The notes under the pieces are model-generated. The model was not told where the DNA came from. It saw only the letters and a list, made by a program, of their open reading frames with translations, and searched no databases. From assembly GCF_026651855.1 (NCBI RefSeq), contig NZ_CP093280.1, positions 6,036,501 through 6,100,500 on the forward strand: a DNA stretch of 64,000 nucleotides. Reading direction: 5' to 3'. A program made the position numbers and the translations under genes. This DNA is from Pseudomonas silvicola (GTDB lineage: Bacteria; Pseudomonadota; Gammaproteobacteria; Pseudomonadales; Pseudomonadaceae). Shown here piece after piece: positions 57,240 to 64,000 of the stretch. Position 1 is the stretch's first letter, and every line of letters starts with the position of its first letter.

Positions 57240-60200
57240 TTACAGGGTTTGCTGCGTCATGGTGCGTACCAGGGCGTCGACCGCCGCGCGTTCGGCGGTG
57301 CTCAGGCGCTGGCGCGCCGCTTCCTGATCTGCTTCGCTCAAGTGCATGTCCGGCATGACCGGCTGATCGCCCGCGGGCGGCTGGTCGGCGATCACCGCCC
57401 AGACATCCGCTGCCAATGGCTGGATCTCAGGCTGTGGCCGGCCCAGTTCGAACAAGTAGTCCTGCCCGCTGCTCCAGTGCTCGCGCACCTGCTCGAAGGG
57501 CAACGGTGAGCGCCGGCTCAGCAGGTCGCGCCAGGCGGGTTGATGGACCAGCCAGTCCAGCAACCGCTCGGGAGTGGCCTGCTGCTCGACCCAGGCGGCC
57601 ACGCGGTCGATCATCTGCGCGGACGCGAGCTCACCGTACAGCAGCGGCTGAGGCTGAAGCGGCAAGCCCAGGCGCGTGGCCAGTGAGCGGCGCAGCAGCA
57701 GACGCATTTCCGCTTCGTCGGGCAACGCCGCCAGGTCAAGGTCGACCAGGTCATCCAGCGCATCCAGCGCGGGCGCCGCGGCTGACCGTTCAGGGGTCAA
57801 CTCGGCGATTTCATGGGCGTAGGCTGCGCGCAGATGGGCTTCGGGAAACAGCGCCATGCGCCGCTGAGCGCGCAGGCGCATGATGGCCATGGCACGCTCG
57901 TCGAGCAGTTCGCCGCGAAGCACACCACGGGCCATGTCGACCACCGGCTGCAATGCCCCCGGGCCGTCGACAACCGCCCTGCTGGCGCGGTAGAACAGCA
58001 CGCGGGTTTCCCAACGGTTGAACACCAGTTCCAGGCCATCACCGCAGGTATTGAGTGCATCGTCGGCCAGGGCGAACAGGTCGTCACGCAGGTGGCTCAG
58101 GCCCGCCTCGATATCCGCCGCCACGGGCACACTGATGGCGCGCAGCAGTTCATGTATGCGTTGTCGCATGGCCGCGCGGGCGCGGGCAGTGGCGGGTGAA
58201 GTAGCCAGCCGGTCCAGGGCTTGCAGGAAGTCCCGGGCCTGGGGCAAGGCGTCGAGCTCATCCACCGTATGGCGCAACGGCTCGTCCAGCCCTGGGCGCC
58301 AGTTGGCTCCCGGCACGGGCAATGCGCCGCCTACCAGCGGCGGCGCCAGGTGCGGCTCGATATCAGCTTCCAACAGGCGCTGCAAGGCGGTGTTGTCCAG
58401 GTTGCCCTGCTCTATGTCCAGCGGCTGCGTGCCTGGGTCGCGCGGCCCGCGGAAAAACATCAGGTGTGCCAGCGGCGGCAGCTCCACCAAGGGGTTGTCC
58501 AGCATCGACACCCATTGCAGGCGCAAGGGTACCCGGTTCATCAGGGTCGACAGGCCGTCGGGCCAATGCGCCAGCTCACACCCCTCCAGGTCCAGCTCAC
58601 GCAAGGCCGGAAAACCCGCAAGGGTGACATCCGGCGCCAGGGTGTTGGCGCCCAGGCGCAAGGCTTGCAAGCGCGGCAACCGCCCCAGCGCCAGCACCCC
58701 TGGGCGCCCCAGTTCGGAGTCATTGTCACGCAGGCTGAGGAAGCGCAGGTTTGCCAGGCGTGCCACCTGGTCGATATCGGCGGGCGTCAGTTCCTGGGCA
58801 AAGTTGTCCATGTGCAATTGACGCAAGCTGAGCAGGGAGCCCAAGGCCCGCATCGCCGCCGCGGGCAGCGTCATCGGGTTATCGTTGAGCGACAGGTGTT
58901 GCAAGTGTCGCAGCCTCGTGAGAGGGGCGAACAGCGCCTCGTGCGGTTGCAAGGCATTGTGGTCCAGGTGCAGCCTGGTCAGCCACGGCATGCGTGCGAC
59001 GGCCGCGGGCACGGCAGGCAACCGGTTCGCCGTGAGGTCCAGGGCACGCAGCTGGGTGAAGGCATCCAGAAACGGCGACGGGTCCGCGTGCATGCCCACG
59101 TTATCGAGGATCAACAGGTCGATGTGGCTGAAATCCGCGTCCAGCGCCGGCAAGTCGCCTATGTCCAGGTCACTGAGATCCAGCATGTAACCCAGGCCCT
59201 CCCATTCTTCACCCCAGGCTCGCCCCGTGTCGCGCTGCCAGGCGCGGCGGATCATGTCGGCTGCCGTCACCCGTGCCTGCAGACGCTCCCCGGCCCCATC
59301 GTCAGCCACGTCCACCAGGGCCTGGCGCCAGTGCTCCAGGGCGGCATTCAGGCGGCCGAATTCGGCTTCCAGGTGCAGCAGGCCCAGCTCGACGTTGCCA
59401 CCCAGCCCTACCTCGATTTCCTGCAAGTGGAGCGGGTCCAGCGTGGGGTACAGGCGCCGCAGGCGGCTACGCACGCGGCCACCACCGAGCAGCGCGCCGC
59501 GGCCGCTCAAGGCGTAACCCCACAGACCGCCCGCCTGGCGCACAGGCGGGCGCAGCCAGGGCAGCACGCGCACCTGCCCAATGGCCTGCGCTGCAAACGC
59601 GCGATCGGCGGCCATGTGCTCGAACACTTTCTGCCGCAGATGGAAGGCATCCGAGCATCCCAGGGCCACGCGCTGCGCCTCTGACAGTTGCCGCCATAGC
59701 CACTGGGCAACATCCCCTTGGCCTGCCGCCTCGCCAGGCGACAGGCTGATTTCGGCTGGCCAGCCCGGCAATCGCGCAGCGCCGGCCATCAACAACCGGT
59801 CAGCGGCACTGCTGTGGCCCCCGGGCCGCCATAGCGCCAGCAACGCCTGGTTCAACCGCGCCTCGCGCTGGGTCAGGTGCCCCTGCTCGGCCAACCGCAG
59901 CGGTACCCGCCCGGCCGCCAACACCTGACGTTCGCCACGCCGCGCACCACCGGCGATGGCGTCGGCGGCCGCCGCCGACAACCCGCTGAACTGCTGTGCC
60001 AGGCGCTTTGCACCGAGACTGGCTGGCGTGGCCACCGGCGCCAGCGCCAGGTACTCCAGGCCCGCCTGAGCCTCTACAGGCAGAGGCTGGCTGTCCAGAT
60101 GCAAACGCACCAGGCGCTCGCGGCTCAAGCCGCTGGCACGGCGCACGGCCTCCAGTACCGGGGCATCGACGGCCTCCAGTGCCGGGCCAAAGCGGCGCAT

Positions 60201-61967
60201 CAGTTGCTCGCTGGTCCACTGCGCGGGGTTTTCATGGGTGGCACGCCAGCCGCCCTGGCCATTGTGCTGGATGGCCACCTTCCAATCGGCATCGCTCTGA
60301 GGCGGGCGTACCCAGTCACGCCCCTGGTCCGCGGCATGCAGGTACCAGCGACCGGCGATGCGGATGTATGCCTGACCTTCATGCAGGTACAGCCCCGATG
60401 CATTGATTGGGGTTTGCGCGGGCGGCCCGTCGCTGACCGCCAGCGCTTCCAGGTCCAGGGCGACCAGCCGCTGTTTGCCGTCTGGCGATACCACCGGCAG
60501 CATGCCGTCGACGAAGCCCGGCGCCTGTCCCAGCCGCTCCGTGCCCGCGCTGACAGCGATGAAGCCAAGGTTGAGCGCAACGTCGGCAAAATGCCCCAAG
60601 GCTTCTGCCCGCTGGCCATGAGTCCAGTCATCCACGCCCTGGTAGGTTTCACGCAGCAACTGCACGGCACCGACGGCGGCCATCACCAGGCCCAGGCCCG
60701 GAACGAACAGTGCCCCCAGGGTGGCCAGGTTCATGCCGGTGGCTTGCAGGCGCGCCATCAGCGCGGCGTGGGCCTGGCGGTCCCGCTCGGCGCTTGGGAC
60801 CATCCAGGTGCGAGCATCGCCCAAGGCTTTTTCCAGCCATTGCCGACGCAGTTGCGCCGCCACCGGCCCAGTACTGGGGGCCCAGCGCAGCCCCAGGTCG
60901 GCCGTGGCATCTACACCGCGCTCGCCCCCGAACCAGCCAGCCGGCCGCAAGGTGTCGAGCAGGCGGCGGGCGAACTCGGCCTGCTGCCCCTGCCCCACCT
61001 GCCGCTGCAGGCGCGCACTGGCCTGGGTATCGAGCAGCGCCACGCGCCACCCCTCGCACAGGGCTTGCCAATCAGGGTATTCGCGCAATGCCAACGGCCC
61101 CTCACCGGGGGTATAGACCAGGCAACGCGCCGGTTCCTCGCCAGCCTGGCGCATCAGCACGGTCGGCTGCACCGCGAAACCGTCATGGTGGCGGGTAACC
61201 AGCACCCGCAGGCTACCCCACTGCACAGCCCGCCCCTGCCAGGTGGCGCCCGGCGAACCCAGCAGGCATTGCAACGCATCATCGCCCAGCCACCCACGCA
61301 AATGGGCTTCCCGGGCGCGGACCTGCAGTTCGGCCTGAAAATGCTGTTCGAAGAGGCGCACGGGCCAGGCGAGCGCGTCATCCCCGCCACTGCCCAGCAC
61401 CGGCCCGAGCGTGTCGAGCAAATGCTGCTGATAACGCCCGCCCAGGTCCAGCTCACGGCACAGACGTGCGAAGGCCCTGGGTTCGATGCCCAGCCGGTCG
61501 GCCTCGAGAAAGGCAGGGTGTCGATGTTCGTCGTAGCGGCCCTGGGGCAGAATCACGGAACCGGGACCGAATGCCGTCACCTCCAGCTGTTCGGGGGCGA
61601 AGTTGCTCATGGCTGCCTGCAGCAGGTTGTGCCGAGTGACCCGGGTGCGCTGGCGGTCCGTGAGGTTGGGCAGCCCAGGCTCATGGTGCAACCACACCAG
61701 CTCGCTGTCGCGCACTGCCACGGTGCGGTTGAATTGCTGCGCCAAGGCCTTGACCAGCTCATCCTCGGCGAAGGTATCGGGTGCCTGTACCCGCGCCAGC
61801 AACGCCTGGACGCTGGCACCGGTACGCAGGCTGGCGACCGCCCAGTGCCAGTAGTCCTGGCGCAGGCCCTGAGGTGCGTCACGCAGCCAGGCGGGAATAT
61901 TGGCGGCCAGCAGGCCGTCGTGGCGCGTCCCCACGAACGTGGGGGTGCCATGTGAAGTAGTGGACAT
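57240..61967 (-). CDS. large leucine-rich-repeat protein with dermonecrotic-toxin-like N-terminus and NEL ubiquitin-ligase domain
   Basis: A 1575-residue protein. The N-terminal 400 or so residues resemble the DUF6543 dermonecrotic-toxin-like domain (IPAWLRDAPQGLRQDYWHWA). Two hydrophobic helices (about 430-495, LGALFVPGLGLVMAAVGAV and VALNLGFIAVSAG) may be membrane-active. About 935-1165 holds leucine-rich repeats (LRALDLTANRL, LTRLHLDHNAL, LRELDLEGCEL). The last 280 residues match the NEL E3 ligase of IpaH/SspH effectors, with catalytic Cys1308 in NTCGDG followed by the aspartate expected in CxD. No Sec signal peptide is seen. GGAG stands before ATG 61967. Cell target, export route and immunity are unknown. 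Confidence 0.82.
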   Translation of the reverse strand: MSTTSHGTPTFVGTRHDGLLAANIPAWLRDAPQGLRQDYWHWAVASLRTGASVQALLARVQAPDTFAEDELVKALAQQFNRTVAVRDSELVWLHHEPGLPNLTDRQRTRVTRHNLLQAAMSNFAPEQLEVTAFGPGSVILPQGRYDEHRHPAFLEADRLGIEPRAFARLCRELDLGGRYQQHLLDTLGPVLGSGGDDALAWPVRLFEQHFQAELQVRAREAHLRGWLGDDALQCLLGSPGATWQGRAVQWGSLRVLVTRHHDGFAVQPTVLMRQAGEEPARCLVYTPGEGPLALREYPDWQALCEGWRVALLDTQASARLQRQVGQGQQAEFARRLLDTLRPAGWFGGERGVDATADLGLRWAPSTGPVAAQLRRQWLEKALGDARTWMVPSAERDRQAHAALMARLQATGMNLATLGALFVPGLGLVMAAVGAVQLLRETYQGVDDWTHGQRAEALGHFADVALNLGFIAVSAGTERLGQAPGFVDGMLPVVSPDGKQRLVALDLEALAVSDGPPAQTPINASGLYLHEGQAYIRIAGRWYLHAADQGRDWVRPPQSDADWKVAIQHNGQGGWRATHENPAQWTSEQLMRRFGPALEAVDAPVLEAVRRASGLSRERLVRLHLDSQPLPVEAQAGLEYLALAPVATPASLGAKRLAQQFSGLSAAAADAIAGGARRGERQVLAAGRVPLRLAEQGHLTQREARLNQALLALWRPGGHSSAADRLLMAGAARLPGWPAEISLSPGEAAGQGDVAQWLWRQLSEAQRVALGCSDAFHLRQKVFEHMAADRAFAAQAIGQVRVLPWLRPPVRQAGGLWGYALSGRGALLGGGRVRSRLRRLYPTLDPLHLQEIEVGLGGNVELGLLHLEAEFGRLNAALEHWRQALVDVADDGAGERLQARVTAADMIRRAWQRDTGRAWGEEWEGLGYMLDLSDLDIGDLPALDADFSHIDLLILDNVGMHADPSPFLDAFTQLRALDLTANRLPAVPAAVARMPWLTRLHLDHNALQPHEALFAPLTRLRHLQHLSLNDNPMTLPAAAMRALGSLLSLRQLHMDNFAQELTPADIDQVARLANLRFLSLRDNDSELGRPGVLALGRLPRLQALRLGANTLAPDVTLAGFPALRELDLEGCELAHWPDGLSTLMNRVPLRLQWVSMLDNPLVELPPLAHLMFFRGPRDPGTQPLDIEQGNLDNTALQRLLEADIEPHLAPPLVGGALPVPGANWRPGLDEPLRHTVDELDALPQARDFLQALDRLATSPATARARAAMRQRIHELLRAISVPVAADIEAGLSHLRDDLFALADDALNTCGDGLELVFNRWETRVLFYRASRAVVDGPGALQPVVDMARGVLRGELLDERAMAIMRLRAQRRMALFPEAHLRAAYAHEIAELTPERSAAAPALDALDDLVDLDLAALPDEAEMRLLLRRSLATRLGLPLQPQPLLYGELASAQMIDRVAAWVEQQATPERLLDWLVHQPAWRDLLSRRSPLPFEQVREHWSSGQDYLFELGRPQPEIQPLAADVWAVIADQPPAGDQPVMPDMHLSEADQEAARQRLSTAERAAVDALVRTMTQQTL

Positions 61968-62034
61968 GATGTGCTCCTGCACTGAAGGCGCCCGCACGGT
62001 CGGGGGGCGCCGATAGGAATGTTGGCGTGGAGGA

Positions 62035-64000
62035 TCAGTTGGGCAGCAGCAGGGTGGTGCGCTCCAGCACCAACTCAGCCTGGCGCTGCTCGTAGCGCTC
62101 GCCCAGCCAGATCATCAGCCGCGAGCGTTCGCCCTCGGTCAGTTCCACCTGCTGGACCACGCCGTCCACCACGGTCAGGCGCGTGGGCAATTGCGCTTGC
62201 AGCTCACCGATCAGGCCGACCGGCGGCGTGCCGCTGCGCGACGCGGGTGGCTCGCCCAAGCCCTCGATGTACTCGAAGGCATCCGCGCGCCAGTTGAGCA
62301 GCGCATCAAAACGCTCGGCGTTGACTTTCTCCAGGTAGCGTACCCAGTAACGCTGGCGCACCAGCCAGCGCTTCATCCCGGCGCGGCCCTTGCTGCGCTC
62401 CAGCGCCATCACTTCCTGCTCGACCCTGGTCACCACACGTTCGCTGACGTAGGCCTCGTAAATCATTCCGCCGTACTGCTCCGGCAGGTTCAGGCGCGTC
62501 CCTAGCTGGATCTTCAGCTTGAGCAGGATCTCCGCGCGGTCAGGCACGTGGGCCTTGAGCACGGTGTCGGCAAGATCGTCACCCGGGTGCAGCGGTGGTA
62601 CCCGTTCACCGTCGATGAGCAGCAACTGACGCCGCGCGGAACGGGACATGTAGATTTCATTGCCGACCGACTCCAGCAGCGACTGACGGTACAGGTTCCG
62701 GGACACTTCCAGCAGGCTCCATGGCAACTCTTCGCCTCGGGAAGCGGCGGTCGCCGCCGCTTTCCAGACCGTGACGAGCGTCTTGCAGCGCTGCAGCAGC
62801 AACGCGATGCCATCTCCGCACGTAGTGGCGGCGTCTTCACCCAGCTGGAACAGTTGGGTACGCAGTTCCATCAAGCCCAATGACGCCTCCTCAGCCGTCG
62901 GCGCAACCAGCACCTTGAGCACGTCCCACATATCGCGCAGCGCAGCATCGCCCCGCACACGGAACTCCTGGGTCTCGATCAAGCGGCGCATCACATAGAA
63001 CAGATGATTGGCCTCGGGGTCGCGCTCCAGCGTACGAATGCTCGACAACAACGGTTCCGGGCAGCCCTGCAGCCAGCGGTCTTGATTGCGCTCGCCGGCC
63101 AGCAGGCCGTCTTCGTCCACCACCAGCCCTGCCCCGTTGGGCCCCGGTTCCAGGCGAGCGGCACGCAAGCGCTCGTGAGCCTGCGGCGACAGCGGATTGT
63201 TGGCGATGGAGAACGAATAGTCTTCATCCATCTCCTCCAGCACCTCGAATCGGTATTGCTCTGCAAAATGGCTGCCCACCAGCTCGGGCACCTCGACGAT
63301 AGCGTTGTTCGCCAGGTCCAGTGCCTGCAAGCGCGCGCCCGGGTCGAACATCAATTCAGCCAGGCCGGAGGGCCATTGGCTGATGCCGGTGTTGCGCAGG
63401 TTCAGCAATTGCAGGCGCAGCATCCCGGTGACCCGCGGCGGCAATTCCAGCGGGTTATAGCGCAGGTCCAGTTCACGCAGCCCGTTCATCCCGGCCAGGG
63501 CCTCGACACTCTCGGCGGTCAGGGTGATCTGGTTGTTGCCCAGGCGCAGGTAGGTCAAACGCCGCAGGCTCGCGAGCCGACGAAAACCCGCCGCGTCCAG
63601 CCGCACGGCGTTGCTTTCCACCGCCAGCTCGCGCAGGTCGCGACAGCTGGCCAGCACGTCCAGCGACGCCGCATCCAGGCTCAGGCTGTTGCCTTGCAGC
63701 AACAACTGCTGCAAACGGGGCGCGTCACGCAGGGCCTCCAGGCCGCCCTCGGCTTCGCTGATGCGGTTGCCCTCCAGGTCAAGGAACGTCAACTCCCGTG
63801 CCTGGCCGAGGGTGGCGGGAACCCGCGTCAGACGGTTACCGGACAACTTGATAGAGCGTACGTTGCTGAACTTTCTCAGGAACAGCTCCAACGAGGTGGC
63901 CTCGGCGCCGGAGGTGATGCTCATATCGTTGAGCAACAGCGTCTCAACGTGGTCGAAATTGGCCACCACCACGGGCAGCTCCCCGACTTCCATGCCGCGC
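62035..64000 (-). CDS. second LRR/NEL ubiquitin-ligase-like protein, 5' part outside the window
   Basis: The C-terminal 655 residues of a similar protein; the frame is still open at base 64000. It shows leucine-rich repeats (LTFLDLEGNRI, LTYLRLGNNQI, LRELDLRYNPLEL) and an NEL-type domain with the catalytic cysteine in TTCGDG at bases 62818-62820. The rest of the NEL fold is visible as helical stretches such as LKIQLGTRLNLPEQYGG and MKRWLVRQRYWVRYL. Identity to the downstream gene is limited, so these are diverged paralogues and not a recent duplication. It ends 67 bases before the next gene on the same strand, so an operon is likely. Confidence 0.82.
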   Translation of the reverse strand, partial: RGMEVGELPVVVANFDHVETLLLNDMSITSGAEATSLELFLRKFSNVRSIKLSGNRLTRVPATLGQARELTFLDLEGNRISEAEGGLEALRDAPRLQQLLLQGNSLSLDAASLDVLASCRDLRELAVESNAVRLDAAGFRRLASLRRLTYLRLGNNQITLTAESVEALAGMNGLRELDLRYNPLELPPRVTGMLRLQLLNLRNTGISQWPSGLAELMFDPGARLQALDLANNAIVEVPELVGSHFAEQYRFEVLEEMDEDYSFSIANNPLSPQAHERLRAARLEPGPNGAGLVVDEDGLLAGERNQDRWLQGCPEPLLSSIRTLERDPEANHLFYVMRRLIETQEFRVRGDAALRDMWDVLKVLVAPTAEEASLGLMELRTQLFQLGEDAATTCGDGIALLLQRCKTLVTVWKAAATAASRGEELPWSLLEVSRNLYRQSLLESVGNEIYMSRSARRQLLLIDGERVPPLHPGDDLADTVLKAHVPDRAEILLKLKIQLGTRLNLPEQYGGMIYEAYVSERVVTRVEQEVMALERSKGRAGMKRWLVRQRYWVRYLEKVNAERFDALLNWRADAFEYIEGLGEPPASRSGTPPVGLIGELQAQLPTRLTVVDGVVQQVELTEGERSRLMIWLGERYEQRQAELVLERTTLLLPN

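Noticed and set aside
58221-61955. Two long plus-strand frames opposite the LRR/NEL gene
   Set aside because: Gln/Arg-rich antisense to repeats. The minus-strand reading has ordered LRR and NEL motifs.

Overview
The window reads as a chromosomal segment of a fluorescent or putida-group Pseudomonas. The evidence is high GC, a cti fatty-acid isomerase, a DUF1652 protein, Pseudomonas-style REP sequences, a cobW-cobN-chelatase cluster behind a B12 riboswitch, a YejABEF importer and 1.5-kb-plus LRR/NEL toxin genes. No rRNA, tRNA, CRISPR array, prophage or insertion sequence with a transposase was found. Most of the window is ordinary core or soft-core metabolism. The accessory character is concentrated at 12.9-19 kb and after 57.2 kb.

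Layout. 1-7.4 kb: the end of a DAHP synthase, a small parvulin (ppiC) and the yejABEF peptide importer operon, whose ATPase gene carries an exact in-frame 909-bp tandem duplication. 7.4-12.6 kb: 3-hydroxybutyrate dehydrogenase, a PilT/PilU-type ATPase, a hybrid sensor kinase, a second parvulin and a small membrane protein. 12.6-19.1 kb: a DUF1652 protein, a 142-bp element with 13-bp inverted ends, a LigD-like primase-polymerase with a damaged ligase domain, a possible small RNA, an autotransporter and a LysE-type exporter. A second, 563-bp tandem duplication spans the junction of the last two. 19.1-23.5 kb: small proteins, a catalase-like hemoprotein, a Rieske/FAD oxidoreductase and a PfpI/DJ-1 protein, which look like a stress block. 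23.7-30.4 kb: a D-2-hydroxyglutarate dehydrogenase-type flavo-Fe/S enzyme, a LysR regulator, a cupin protein, a VpsR-like sigma-54 activator and a small hypothetical.

30.5-40.4 kb is cobalamin biosynthesis. On the minus strand a B12 riboswitch leads cobW, cobN, a ChlI-like AAA+ gene and a VWA (ChlD-like) gene, which together probably supply cobalt insertion. On the plus strand are cobE, cobM and a GlxA-type regulator. Between the two arms lie three long palindromic elements. 40.4-46.3 kb is a probable LysR-controlled catabolic operon (CaiB-type CoA-transferase, HMG-CoA-lyase-like enzyme, VOC protein, D-2-hydroxyacid dehydrogenase, DctA transporter) with the regulator divergent. It is best read as uptake, CoA activation and cleavage of a branched hydroxy-dicarboxylate whose identity is not established.

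46.4-57.2 kb: nfuA, an acyltransferase, cti, B12-dependent metH, two very small membrane proteins, and the siroheme reductase gene cysI with its DUF934 partner. 57.2-64 kb: two tandem minus-strand genes encoding large leucine-rich-repeat proteins with IpaH-like NEL ubiquitin-ligase catalytic motifs. The second runs off the window. These are the most striking accessory genes. The two tandem duplications, each adding a nearly perfect extra copy, are the most striking structural feature and should be checked against raw reads.
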